The translations under genes and the position numbers were made by a program. A stretch of 55,113 nucleotides of DNA, taken from Thalassolituus sp. UBA674. Its GTDB lineage: Bacteria; Pseudomonadota; Gammaproteobacteria; Pseudomonadales; Oceanobacteraceae. The stretch spans positions 1 to 55,113 of the forward strand of contig DBNK01000020.1 of NCBI GenBank assembly GCA_002298335.1. Reading direction: 5' to 3'. This document shows positions 1 through 7,850 of this stretch, one piece after another (the first letter of the stretch is position 1; the number at the start of each line of letters is the position of its first letter). The notes under the pieces were generated by a model, which worked only from the letters and a program-made list of their open reading frames with translations, made no database searches and had not been told where the DNA came from.

Positions 1-911
1 CCGACCTGATGTCGCTGCTGATGTGCTTCTTTGTGCTTCTGCTGTCGTTCTCAGAAATGGATGCGCAGAAGTTCAAGCGCCTGGCCGGTGAACTGCGCAA
101 TGCTTTTGGTGTGCAGACCGTCATCAACGCGTCTGATCCTCCGAAAGGTACCAGCATTATCGCCCGGCATTTCAGCCCGTCGATTCCTGAGCCGACCCCC
201 ATCAATGAAGTACGGCAGAAAACCAGCGATGTGACCAAAAGCTCGCTGGAGGTGCTGTGTCAGGACGAAACCACCCAGCAGACAGAAAGACAGGGCGACC
301 GCGGCATGCAGACCCGCGAAATCGCAGTGCCGGACCTGACGGTTGAGGCTAAAAAGAGCGAAGAAAAGGCCATGGAAATGGCCACCGCGCTCGAATCTGA
401 AATCGCCCGTGGGCAGATTGAAATCGAGACCTCGGGTAAGAAGATCATCGTGCGTATCCGCGAGCGTGGCGCGTTTGGTTCAGGCTCCGACTACATCGAA
501 GACGATTTTCTGCCTGTCATAGATAAATTACGTGCACTTCTGGTGAAGATTCCCGGAAAAATCTCGGTTGAAGGCCATACTGATGATATTCCGATCAGTG
601 GTGGGCGTTTCCGTTCCAACTGGTCTCTGTCGGCGGCGCGGGCTACGGCTTTCGCCGAAGAACTGTTTGTAGCACCTGAAATGGATGCGTCGCGTTTTCA
701 GGTGGTAGGCCATGCGGATAAAAGCCCGCTGGTGCCGAATGTGGATGATGCCTCACGCGCGCGTAACCGCCGCGTCGAAATCATCATCCTGCGGACGCAC
801 GAAGACGACGATGACGATGTACCGGAAATGGCCCCGACCCAGCAGGAAATCGATGATGCTGCCAATGCCCGTCCGGAAGACTATGAACTGACACCTGACG
901 AGATATTCTGA
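1..911 (+). CDS. pomB: Sodium-type flagellar stator protein PomB (3' part, 5' end outside window)
   Basis: The reading frame is open from base 3, so the true start lies upstream. The first complete codon (3-5) is Asp in the context D-L-M-S-L-L-M-C-F-F. This matches the ion-binding Asp of the single transmembrane helix of MotB/PomB (Asp24 in Vibrio PomB, from memory). The helix is followed by S-E-M-D-A-Q-K-F-K and the 'PKGTSII' plug/linker region typical of PomB rather than MotB. The C-terminal half is an OmpA-like peptidoglycan-binding domain (VEGHTDDIP, RSNWSLSAARA, ARNRRVEI). With PomA it forms the torque-generating stator in the inner membrane and anchors it to peptidoglycan. PomA is presumably just upstream, outside the window. 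The PilZ gene starts 10 nt after the stop, so the two are probably co-transcribed. Confidence 0.93.
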   Translation, partial: DLMSLLMCFFVLLLSFSEMDAQKFKRLAGELRNAFGVQTVINASDPPKGTSIIARHFSPSIPEPTPINEVRQKTSDVTKSSLEVLCQDETTQQTERQGDRGMQTREIAVPDLTVEAKKSEEKAMEMATALESEIARGQIEIETSGKKIIVRIRERGAFGSGSDYIEDDFLPVIDKLRALLVKIPGKISVEGHTDDIPISGGRFRSNWSLSAARATAFAEELFVAPEMDASRFQVVGHADKSPLVPNVDDASRARNRRVEIIILRTHEDDDDDVPEMAPTQQEIDDAANARPEDYELTPDEIF

Positions 912-921
912 GGTAGCACTT

Positions 922-1494
922 ATGCAGCAGGAAATGCCAAAACAGGAAAGACGCCGTTACTTCCGTCTGGACGATGAGGTCATTCTTGATTTTGAGCCCA
1001 TCTCTCAGACCGAAGCGCAGGAGTGGAAAAGCCGCCACTGCAATCAGCGCAATGAACTGGCCGACCTGAACCGTGACATTGCCACCCTGCTGCACCAGAT
1101 TCAGACGCAGAACCCGACGGTTGCGCGTTTACTGAACCTGTTCAACAGCAAGGTCAACATGCTCAGCACCGGCAAAGAAATCGACTTCAGTCAGACCGAA
1201 GTACGCACCCGCGTAAACCTGAGTGCCTGCGGTATGTCGTTCCAGACCAGCGAACACCTGGAGACCGGCGAAAACCTGCGCCTGCAGATGCAACTGCAGC
1301 CGAGCAATGTTCCGGTCACTCTGCTCGGCACCATTGTTGGTATTGAAACCACCGACGATCCGGCAGCGCCACACCTGATCAGAGTCGACTTTGAAGGTCT
1401 GCGCGAAGCCGAGCAGGAAATTCTGATTCACCACCTGTTCCAGCTGCAGACCCAGAATCTGCGCTCGTTTCCGAAAGCCCTGAACGACGAATAA
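922..1494 (+). CDS. PilZ-domain protein
   Basis: 190 residues. The N-terminus carries the R-R-Y-F-R (RxxxR) c-di-GMP-binding motif around residues 10-14. A PilZ-like second half follows, with N-L-S-A-C-G (the D/NxSxxG motif) near residue 96 and a following stretch consistent with a beta-barrel. A helical segment of about 60 residues separates the two motifs. The start ATG is preceded by GAGGT at 5-9 nt spacing. It lies directly after pomB, so a role in c-di-GMP control of motility or of the stator is likely but inferred. It contains no YcgR N-domain that I can recognise. c-di-GMP binding is predicted from the two motifs only. Confidence 0.82.
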   Translation: MQQEMPKQERRRYFRLDDEVILDFEPISQTEAQEWKSRHCNQRNELADLNRDIATLLHQIQTQNPTVARLLNLFNSKVNMLSTGKEIDFSQTEVRTRVNLSACGMSFQTSEHLETGENLRLQMQLQPSNVPVTLLGTIVGIETTDDPAAPHLIRVDFEGLREAEQEILIHHLFQLQTQNLRSFPKALNDE

Positions 1495-1515
1495 ACTCTC
1501 TTTGCAGCCTCTGCT

Positions 1516-1551
1516 ATGATGCGGTTCTCTGACGCTCAGGAACCGCATCAT
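1516..1551 (+). promoter_or_regulatory. Strong hairpin abutting the rsmE start codon
   Basis: ATGATGCGGTTC (1516-1527) pairs perfectly with GAACCGCATCAT (1540-1551). Inside it, CTGA (1529-1532) pairs with TCAG (1536-1539) around a CGC loop, leaving a single bulged T. The hairpin ends one base before the rsmE ATG (1553). The only Shine-Dalgarno-like bases (AGGA, 1538-1541) lie inside the stem. No T tract follows, so it does not look like a simple terminator. A role in limiting RsmE translation or protecting the mRNA is an inference. Confidence 0.6.
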
Positions 1552-1552
1552 C

Positions 1553-2281
1553 ATGTCCGGACCCCGGATTTATCTGAACCAGCCACTGTCCCCCTCTCAG
1601 GATACTGAACTTGACGCCCAGGCAGTCACCCATCTGGTGCGTGTACTGCGTATGAAAGACGGTGACGCCTTACGCCTGTTCAACGGCGACGGCCACGAAT
1701 ACCCGGCCACACTGGTGATTACCGGCAAAAAGACCGCCTCCGCGCGCATTCTTGACCGTTCAGATGAAGATGCCACCCAACCGCTCAGCATTCACCTTGG
1801 CCAGGTGATTTCCAAAGGCGACCGTATGGATTTTGTGCTGCAGAAAGCCACCGAGCTGGGCGTCAGCGAGATCACACCACTGATCAGTGAACGCTGTGAT
1901 GTGCGCCTGAATCAGGAGCGTATGGAGAAGAAGATGGAGCACTGGCATAAGGTGATCACCTCCGCCTGTGAACAGTGTGGCCGCAACCGCCTGCCCCAGC
2001 TGCACGAACCTCTGTCACTGCAGGACTGGACCGCCGGTACCGATGCCAAAAGTAAGTTCATTCTGCACCCGCACAATCAACAGCCACTGAACACCAGCGA
2101 AGCACCGTCATCGGTGGCCATACTGGTCGGGCCGGAAGGTGGCTTCAGCGATACCGAAGTGAAACTGTGCGAACAACAGGATTTCAGCGGACTGCTGCTT
2201 GGCCCACGGATTCTGCGCACCGAAACCGCACCGCTCGCGGCCATCAGTGTTATGCAGTTTCTGTGGGGGGATTTCCGCTGA
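1553..2281 (+). CDS. rsmE: 16S rRNA (uracil1498-N3)-methyltransferase RsmE
   Basis: 242 residues, normal length for the family. It methylates N3 of U1498 of 16S rRNA in the assembled 30S subunit using SAM. The C-terminal SPOUT (trefoil-knot) domain shows the signature motifs L-V-G-P-E-G-G-F-S (about residue 190) and L-G-P-R-I-L-R-T-E-T-A (about residue 220). The N-terminus (PRIYLNQPL) is the PUA-like RNA-binding part. The start is chosen by length and N-terminal similarity to the family; there is no exposed ribosome-binding site because the upstream bases are locked in a hairpin (1516-1551). The last base of the stop codon is also the first base of a structured repeat (2281-2400). Confidence 0.95.
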   Translation: MSGPRIYLNQPLSPSQDTELDAQAVTHLVRVLRMKDGDALRLFNGDGHEYPATLVITGKKTASARILDRSDEDATQPLSIHLGQVISKGDRMDFVLQKATELGVSEITPLISERCDVRLNQERMEKKMEHWHKVITSACEQCGRNRLPQLHEPLSLQDWTAGTDAKSKFILHPHNQQPLNTSEAPSSVAILVGPEGGFSDTEVKLCEQQDFSGLLLGPRILRTETAPLAAISVMQFLWGDFR

Positions 2282-2400
2282 TTTCCTATCTGCGTTGTCA
2301 CTGCAGTGTTAAAAACCAGCTCGAAATGCTCATTTACCATGTGTAAATTGCGCTTTCTCTCTGATTTTTGCCTTGCATTGACTGCCTCGATAACGGAAAT
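2281..2400 (+). repeat. Structured intergenic repeat, copy A (directly after rsmE)
   Basis: About 120 bp that folds into one long hairpin with four nested stems. Stem 0: ATTTCC+TATC (2281-2290) with GATA (2389-2392) and GGAAAT (2395-2400). Stem 1: GTCACTGC (2297-2304) with GCATTGAC (2375-2382), one mismatch. Stem 2: AAAAACCAG (2311-2319) with CTGATTTTT (2361-2369), one mismatch. Stem 3: ATTTAC (2332-2337) with GTAAAT (2343-2348) around a 5-nt loop. Unpaired blocks TGCGTTGT, GTGTTAAAA, ATGCTCA, TGCGCTT and GCCTTGC are shared with the other copies. The element starts on the A of the rsmE TGA. Confidence 0.85.
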
Positions 2401-2428
2401 ATTCAACTTGCCAGAGTATTACTGAAAA

Positions 2429-2500
2429 CTACCTGCATTGCTTCTGGGTTGTTAAAAACGCCCTGACTGATAACCCCGCTTTTATCTGCGTTGTAGCTTT
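2429..2500 (+). repeat. Truncated remnants of the same structured repeat
   Basis: 2429-2459 repeats the left end of the element (CTACCTGCATTGC ... GTTAAAAA). It is followed at 2461-2475 by a right-end-like CCCTGACTGATAACC, so it looks like an internally deleted copy. A second fragment (2482-2496, TTATCTGCGTTGTAGC) repeats the left end again. They suggest repeated tandem insertion or duplication and decay behind rsmE. Confidence 0.55.
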
Positions 2501-2509
2501 GAAAAGGTC

Positions 2510-2614
2510 GTCATCCTGCGGCTTGACCGCAGGATCCATTTAAAAGACAAAGATAAAATTACAAACTGGATCCTTTGGCTCGGAGGCGAGTCCCACGAGC
2601 CGCAGGCTGACGAA
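2510..2614. repeat. REP-like inverted-repeat element
   Basis: The left arm GTCATCCTGCGGCTTGACC... with CAGGATCCA matches the arm of the element at 35984-36070 base for base over about 29 nt. The arm is itself a hairpin, CCTGCGG-CTTGA-CCGCAGG. The right arm (ending AGCCGCAGGCTGACG) is a diverged inverted copy. The remaining bases up to 2689 show no gene or clear signal. Confidence 0.7.
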
Positions 2615-2689
2615 GTATATTGTGTGAATAAGCACTAGAGGCCGATTTTGCCTTGCATTAACAGCCTGACTCTCGAAGCGCTGAGCCGA

Positions 2690-3343
2690 TTAATTAGCCA
2701 CCAAACGAACCGACTTCCAGTCCCACACGGACGACAGGAAATAAAAGCCGATAAACAGCGTCGCCCACCATTCGATAATGCGCTTACCATGGCTGATCTC
2801 AACGCCGACCGTCACCCCGGTAAAAGCAATGAACATAAACCAGAGAATCAGCATCAACCCGGTTTTAATCCGCATGGACGGCACCGCAAGTCCAGCCTTC
2901 TGCGCCCGCCAGGTCAGTACATAACTGATGGTCAGCGCCACCAGCATGCCCTGAAAGAACAGGTTTGCACCACGCACATGCACGCCCCAGTGGGTATCCG
3001 CTTTTTCCGGCAGTAATACGGCCGTGCCCGCCATCAGACCCAGAGCTGCGATCACACCAAAAAACTGCATGGCGTTCAGCGCAATGTTATTGCTGTGGGC
3101 CGCCAGCCAGACGCGCATCACCTGCCACCACACCAGCATAAAGGCACAGGCCATAATCATGCCGCCACGGAAGATAAACCCGGCGTCGCCCTTCATGCCC
3201 GTGTGAGTGATATCCGTGCAGCCATCCAGAAACGGATTGCACAACTCCGCCGTACCCTGTGAAGTACCGACAAAATAAGTGACGGCGATGGTGCCCATGG
3301 AAAAAACAAAGGTGAGTAAAGCGGTGACCTGACCAAACGACAT
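2690..3343 (-). CDS. Multi-pass inner-membrane protein, possibly Frag1/DRAM/Sfk1-like
   Basis: 217 residues from the ATG at 3343 (MSFGQVTALL), which has AGGAG about 7 nt upstream. A longer frame exists to 3487 but its first 48 residues are unlike a membrane-protein N-terminus and cross the radA promoter region. About six hydrophobic segments are visible (roughly residues 5-27, 55-77, 85-107, 120-142, 160-178, 190-208). A loop with two Cys and several Gly lies after the first. The last segment begins with E-W-W, a feature I associate with Frag1/DRAM/Sfk1 proteins, but the assignment is tentative. Divergent from radA. No function is known. Confidence 0.6.
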   Translation of the reverse strand: MSFGQVTALLTFVFSMGTIAVTYFVGTSQGTAELCNPFLDGCTDITHTGMKGDAGFIFRGGMIMACAFMLVWWQVMRVWLAAHSNNIALNAMQFFGVIAALGLMAGTAVLLPEKADTHWGVHVRGANLFFQGMLVALTISYVLTWRAQKAGLAVPSMRIKTGLMLILWFMFIAFTGVTVGVEISHGKRIIEWWATLFIGFYFLSSVWDWKSVRLVAN

Positions 3344-3436
3344 CGGGGTTCTCCTGTTCCGGCGTGGATCATAACATCCGCATGATGGAGCGCACAGCGT
3401 GGTAAACTCCGGGCCAGAGAGACACGGCAGAAGGTT

Positions 3437-4807
3437 ATGGTTAAGAAGAAAACCGCGTACGTCTGCACCGAATGCGGGGCAGATCACAGCAAATGGCAGG
3501 GGCAGTGCACCGCCTGCGGACAGTGGAACACGCTGCAGGAATTCGTTGTTTCGGCGAGCAAAAGCAAAGCTCCGGAAGCACGCTTCGGCGGCTATGCCGG
3601 CGATGCCGGACAGAACGGTGTGATCAAACTGTCACAGGTCGATCTGGCCGAAATGCCGCGTTTCAGCTCCGGCCTGCAGGAATTCGACCGGGTACTCGGC
3701 GGCGGCCTGGTCCCGGGCTCAGCTATTCTGATCGGCGGCCACCCGGGAGCGGGTAAGTCCACACTCCTGTTGCAGACCCTGTGCCATCTGGCCAGCCAGA
3801 TGCCTGCACTCTATGTCACCGGCGAGGAAAGCCTGCAGCAGGTCGCCCTGCGCGCGCGCCGTCTGGGCCTGCCGGTGGATCAGCTGGATATGCTCAGTGA
3901 AACCAATGTCGAGCGACTGACGCAGGCGTTTGAGAAGCACAAGCCGCGTATCGTCGTCATTGACTCCATTCAGGTGATGAACCTCGACGGCATCGAATCG
4001 GCCCCCGGCAGTGTTGCTCAGGTGCGCGAATGCGCTGCCTACCTGACCCGCTACGCCAAGCAGACCGGCACAGTGCTGATACTGGTCGGGCACGTGACCA
4101 AAGACGGCACCCTGGCCGGACCAAAAGTGCTGGAGCACATGATCGACTGCTCCATCATGCTCGAAGGCTCCAATGACAGCCGTTACCGCACCCTGCGTGG
4201 CATCAAAAACCGCTTTGGCGCCATCAATGAACTGGGCGTGTTCGCCATGCTGGATACCGGTCTGAAAGAGGTGAAGAACCCCTCTTCTATCTTCCTCACC
4301 CGCAGTGACGAACCCGCACCCGGCAGTGTGGTGATGGTGATCTGGGAAGGCACACGCCCTCTGCTGGTCGAGATTCAGGCCCTGGTCGACGAGAGTTTTT
4401 CCGGTCATCCCAAACGGGTGGCTGTGGGTCTGGATCAGAACCGTCTGAACCTGCTGCTCGCCGCCATGCACCGTCACGGGGGCATTACCCTCGGTGATCA
4501 GGACGTCTACATCAATGTCGTTGGTGGTGTGCGGGTGAACGAAACCGGTGCCGACCTGGCACTGCTGCTGGCGGCGCTGTCGAGTTTCCGTAACCAGCCG
4601 CTGGATCAGAATCTGATTGTCTTTGGTGAAGTGGGTTTATCCGGTGAGATCCGTCCGGTGCAATCCGGTCAGGAGCGTATCAAAGAAGCCGCCAAGCACG
4701 GCTTTACCCGTGCCATCGTGCCGAAGGCCAACGCACCGAGGTCACCCATCGACGGCATGGAAGTGATTGCCGTGGAGCGCCTGCAGGAAGCCATCGAGCG
4801 GCTATAA
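3437..4807 (+). CDS. radA: DNA repair protein RadA (Sms)
   Basis: 456 residues, the usual length. It has a four-Cys zinc finger (C10, C13, C24, C27), then a RecA-like ATPase core with Walker A G-H-P-G-A-G-K-S-T (about residue 100) and the RadA-specific K-N-R-F-G motif (about residue 257). A C-terminal Lon-protease-like domain (about 290-456) has the usual N-V-V-G-G-V region. RadA is a DnaB-like, branch-migrating helicase that processes recombination intermediates. The start ATG has AGAAGG about 4-9 nt upstream. The gene converges on the end of the Mrp operon with only 9 nt between stop codons and no clear terminator. Confidence 0.97.
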   Translation: MVKKKTAYVCTECGADHSKWQGQCTACGQWNTLQEFVVSASKSKAPEARFGGYAGDAGQNGVIKLSQVDLAEMPRFSSGLQEFDRVLGGGLVPGSAILIGGHPGAGKSTLLLQTLCHLASQMPALYVTGEESLQQVALRARRLGLPVDQLDMLSETNVERLTQAFEKHKPRIVVIDSIQVMNLDGIESAPGSVAQVRECAAYLTRYAKQTGTVLILVGHVTKDGTLAGPKVLEHMIDCSIMLEGSNDSRYRTLRGIKNRFGAINELGVFAMLDTGLKEVKNPSSIFLTRSDEPAPGSVVMVIWEGTRPLLVEIQALVDESFSGHPKRVAVGLDQNRLNLLLAAMHRHGGITLGDQDVYINVVGGVRVNETGADLALLLAALSSFRNQPLDQNLIVFGEVGLSGEIRPVQSGQERIKEAAKHGFTRAIVPKANAPRSPIDGMEVIAVERLQEAIERL

Positions 4808-4816
4808 AAACCGGCT

Positions 4817-5188
4817 TTACTTGCTGATGCCTTCCTGACGGGCGGCTCTGGCCGCCAGCTCTTTGTCCTGTGTGCGTTCGATCACCGGGCGGTTACGGTG
4901 CAGTGCCGCCTTACCCATCATATAGGCCGACACCGGCGCCGTCAGGAACAGAAACAGACTGATCACCAGCTCGTGTATACGCAGACTGCCGTCACTCAGG
5001 CTGAACCAGATCAGAGACCCGAGCAGGGTTGCGCCCATCCCCAGCGTCGACGCTTTGGTCGGTGCATGCAGGCGGGTAAAGAAGTCCGGCAGCTTCACCA
5101 GCCCCCAGGAGCCGATCATCATAAACAGGGCGCCGGTCAGAACCAGAAACGCCACCAGATAATCGCTGTACGCAAGCAGATTATTCAA
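4817..5188 (-). CDS. mnhG: Mrp Na+/H+ antiporter subunit G
   Basis: 123 residues, three predicted membrane helices and the family motif G-x-x-x-L-P-D-F-x-x-R-L-H-A-P-T-K (about residues 29-45). It is the last gene of the Mrp operon. The start is a TTG at 5188; it overlaps the last codons of mnhF and has GGGGAG at 6 nt spacing, and no in-frame ATG fits better. MrpG is a small integral subunit of the antiporter complex, which exchanges cytoplasmic Na+ (or K+) for protons. Confidence 0.9.
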   Translation of the reverse strand: MNNLLAYSDYLVAFLVLTGALFMMIGSWGLVKLPDFFTRLHAPTKASTLGMGATLLGSLIWFSLSDGSLRIHELVISLFLFLTAPVSAYMMGKAALHRNRPVIERTQDKELAARAARQEGISK

Positions 5189-5450
5189 TGATATCTCCCC
5201 TCAGCAGATACTTGGCCAGGGCCGCGGTACTGACAAAGCCCAGCATGGCAATCAACAGGGCTCCTTCAAAGTAGAGCGCCGAACCGTGGAACAGACCCAG
5301 CAGAATAATCAGCGCAATACTGTTGATGTAGAGGGTATCCAGCGCCAGAATCCGGTCGGTGATATCCGGCCCTTTAATCAGGCGCCACAGGCAGAACAGC
5401 ATGGCAACGCCGACCATCATGGCGGCTACCAGAATCACGGTACTCAGCAT
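5181..5450 (-). CDS. mnhF: Mrp Na+/H+ antiporter subunit F
   Basis: 89 residues with three hydrophobic helices. The MrpF motif G-P-D-I-T-D-R-I-L-A-L-D-T is visible after the first helix (about residues 27-39). It overlaps mnhE upstream (stop 5444) and mnhG downstream (start 5188), so the operon is translationally coupled. It is a membrane subunit of the multi-protein cation/proton antiporter. Confidence 0.92.
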   Translation of the reverse strand: MLSTVILVAAMMVGVAMLFCLWRLIKGPDITDRILALDTLYINSIALIILLGLFHGSALYFEGALLIAMLGFVSTAALAKYLLRGDIIE

Positions 5451-5929
5451 CCGAAAATCTCCTTCAGGGGCTGTTCATAACGCTGGCGGATAAAGCCGGT
5501 CAGCGCTTCCGCGTCTTCCAGATGCAATACATGAATGTACAGACAACTGCGGTCGCTGGAGAACTCCACACTCACGGTGCCCGGGGTCAGCGATACCGAA
5601 CTGGCCAGCACGGTCGCAGGAAAGGCTTCCGACAGACTCAGCGGATACGCCAGCCAGCCCGGCTGCAGCAAGCGGTTGGGCATCAGTACGCGGCGGGCAA
5701 CATCGACGTTAGCCACCACAATGTCTTTCAGCAGACGCAGGATATACACCAGCATTTTCAGCGGGCGTTTAACCGGCGGATGACCACGGACGTAGGTGTA
5801 GGTCAGCACCGGAATCAACCATGCCAGAAAGGCACCAAGAAACAGGTGACCGTAGGAAAAGCCATTCAGCAGCAGCCATACCAGCAACAGCATGACCGAG
5901 TGCCAGGGCATGGGCAGCAGTCGTTTCAT
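5444..5929 (-). CDS. mnhE: Mrp Na+/H+ antiporter subunit E
   Basis: 161 residues. Two N-terminal membrane helices are followed by a cytoplasmic domain with the MrpE features L-A-S-S-V-S-L-T-P-G-T-V-S-V and Y-I-H-V-L-H. Its ATG overlaps the mnhD stop as TGATG (5931-5927). It is required for full antiporter activity in characterised Mrp systems. Confidence 0.93.
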   Translation of the reverse strand: MKRLLPMPWHSVMLLLVWLLLNGFSYGHLFLGAFLAWLIPVLTYTYVRGHPPVKRPLKMLVYILRLLKDIVVANVDVARRVLMPNRLLQPGWLAYPLSLSEAFPATVLASSVSLTPGTVSVEFSSDRSCLYIHVLHLEDAEALTGFIRQRYEQPLKEIFGC

Positions 5930-7446
5930 CAGCGCACACCTCCCGGAATCTGATCGTTAATCTGCTGCACAGTTAGCCCGGCACGCAGTTCAGAAGCTGC
6001 CTGCATCGACCATTCTGTCAGCGGACCTGCGGCCACCACCAGTACCACCGTCATTGCCGTCAGCAAACCGGCCGAAAGCAGATGCAACGGGCTGATGCGT
6101 TCGCGTGCTTCAGTCAGCACCGTACCTTGCGTCCGCCAGAAGATGGTGGTCCCGGCACGTGACAGTGCGATCAGGGCCGCCAGACCGGATACCAGCACCA
6201 GCGGCCAGACCCAGAGAGCATCGCCGGAGTCGTACGCCGCCTGCAGGATGAAAACCTTACCGATAAATCCGGAGAACGGCGGCAGACCAATCAGCGCCAT
6301 GGCCACCAGCGCGTACAGCAGACCGGAGATCACCGGGTATAACAAGGGACGGGAGCGCACAAAGCGGTCTTCCGCCTGCCCGCGCTGCAGGGTAATCAGA
6401 CCAGCCAGCAGAAAGAACGCACCACACATCAGCGTACTGTGCAGGGTGTAATACAGGCCGGCAGCGATACCGGATTCGGTTCCCAGTGACACAGACACCA
6501 GCAGAGTACCGACGGAAATAATAATAAGATTGGCAATCAGCCAGCGCAGCGACTGACTGGCCAGCACACCGATAATGCCTGCCGCCAGCGTCCCACCGGA
6601 AAGCCATGCCAGAGCATTCATGCCGATCCCAGCCACGGCACCGGCATCCGGCCCGAAGACCACACTGTGAATACGCCAGAGGCTGTAGATACCGACTTTG
6701 GTCATCACCGCAAACAGCGCTGCCACCGGTATCGACGTATTGGAGTAAGTCTTCGGCAGCCAGAAATGCAGTGGCAGCAGCGCGGACTTGATGCCGAATA
6801 CCACCATCAGCAACAGTCCACCGGCTTCCGCCAGCGGCAGGCTTTCCGCCGGCAGCTGTGCCGCCCTGGCGGCCATGTCCGGGATATTGAGCGTCCCGAA
6901 GGCACGGTACAGCACCGCCAGTGCAATGAGGAAGAACGCAGAGCCAATCAGATTGAACAGCACATAATGCTGAGCCGCACGGGTACGTTCGCGGCCACCG
7001 CCGTGGATCAGCAGCGAGTATGAGGCGATCAGCAGAATTTCAAAGAAGACGAACAGGTTGAACGCATCCGCCGTCAGAAAGGCACCGTTCAGCCCCATCA
7101 GCTGGAACATATACAGTGGGTGAAAAAAGCGTCCTTTGGTGTCTTCACCGGCGCAGCCGTACAGGTGGGTCGCCAGTGCCAGCACTGAAGTCAGTACCAG
7201 CATCGACGCCGACATCAGATCGGCTACGAGGAAGATGCCAAACGGCGCCTGCCAGTCGCCCATAGCGTACGCCTGCGGCCCGTGATTAAGCACCTCAACA
7301 AACAGATAAACGGTCAGGCCGAGTAACAGCAGCAGAAAGCCTTGCGCCACGACCCGCTGAGCGTTGAGCCGCATATTGAACCAGGGGAATAAAATAAATA
7401 CCGCCGCAAAGAACGGCAGCAGAACGGGCAGAACAGGAAGGTGCAT
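5929..7446 (-). CDS. mnhD: Mrp Na+/H+ antiporter subunit D
   Basis: About 505 residues with some 14 membrane helices. It is homologous to the NuoM/NuoN/NuoL proton-pumping subunits of complex I. The conserved Glu/Lys-bearing segments are present (F-F-E-I-L-L around residue 135; K-x-x-L-L-P-L-H-F-W-L-P-K around residue 220). Two starts are possible: ATG at 7446, which forms a TGATG overlap with mnhC as at the other junctions and is preferred, or a GTG one codon earlier (7449). It forms a core antiport module of the complex. Confidence 0.95.
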   Translation of the reverse strand: MHLPVLPVLLPFFAAVFILFPWFNMRLNAQRVVAQGFLLLLLGLTVYLFVEVLNHGPQAYAMGDWQAPFGIFLVADLMSASMLVLTSVLALATHLYGCAGEDTKGRFFHPLYMFQLMGLNGAFLTADAFNLFVFFEILLIASYSLLIHGGGRERTRAAQHYVLFNLIGSAFFLIALAVLYRAFGTLNIPDMAARAAQLPAESLPLAEAGGLLLMVVFGIKSALLPLHFWLPKTYSNTSIPVAALFAVMTKVGIYSLWRIHSVVFGPDAGAVAGIGMNALAWLSGGTLAAGIIGVLASQSLRWLIANLIIISVGTLLVSVSLGTESGIAAGLYYTLHSTLMCGAFFLLAGLITLQRGQAEDRFVRSRPLLYPVISGLLYALVAMALIGLPPFSGFIGKVFILQAAYDSGDALWVWPLVLVSGLAALIALSRAGTTIFWRTQGTVLTEARERISPLHLLSAGLLTAMTVVLVVAAGPLTEWSMQAASELRAGLTVQQINDQIPGGVR

Positions 7447-7850
7447 CACTTGTGCTTACCTCCCGTCGCCTTGTCGGGGTGCTGACGCAGCTGACCTTCA
7501 TGATCCTTGTCGGCAAGGATGTCCGATGAGGTCGCTTTACCATCCACCTGATCGTTACCCAGATCCGCCCTGGCGCGGATGGCCAGAATCAGCGCAAATG
7601 CCGTCATGGCAAAACCGATCACAATCGCTGTCAGCACCAGTGCCTGCGGCAGCGGGTCTGAATACTCTGCGCCTTCTGCCAGAATCGCCGGCTGGTTCAG
7701 TACCAGACCGCCACTGGCAAACAGGAACAGGTTCACCGCGTACGACATCAGAGTCAGACCCATGACGATGGCAAACGTATGGCCGCGCAGCATGAGAAAC
7801 ACTGAGCAGGTCACCATGATGCCCACCGTGACTGAATACACCAGTTCCAT
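7446..7850 (-). CDS. mnhC: Mrp Na+/H+ antiporter subunit C
   Basis: 134 residues, NuoK-like, with three helices in the first 100 residues. The conserved G-x-x-L-M-S-Y-A-V-N-L-x-L-F motif lies near residue 40. The charged C-terminal tail of about 35 residues (Lys/Asp/His-rich) is longer than the minimal family. It overlaps mnhAB upstream as TGATG and mnhD downstream in the same way. Confidence 0.94.
   Translation of the reverse strand: MELVYSVTVGIMVTCSVFLMLRGHTFAIVMGLTLMSYAVNLFLFASGGLVLNQPAILAEGAEYSDPLPQALVLTAIVIGFAMTAFALILAIRARADLGNDQVDGKATSSDILADKDHEGQLRQHPDKATGGKHK

Noticed and set aside
3344..3487. N-terminal extension of the membrane protein at 2690-3343
   Set aside because: The extension lacks a ribosome-binding site and overlaps radA and its upstream region; the inner ATG has AGGAG.
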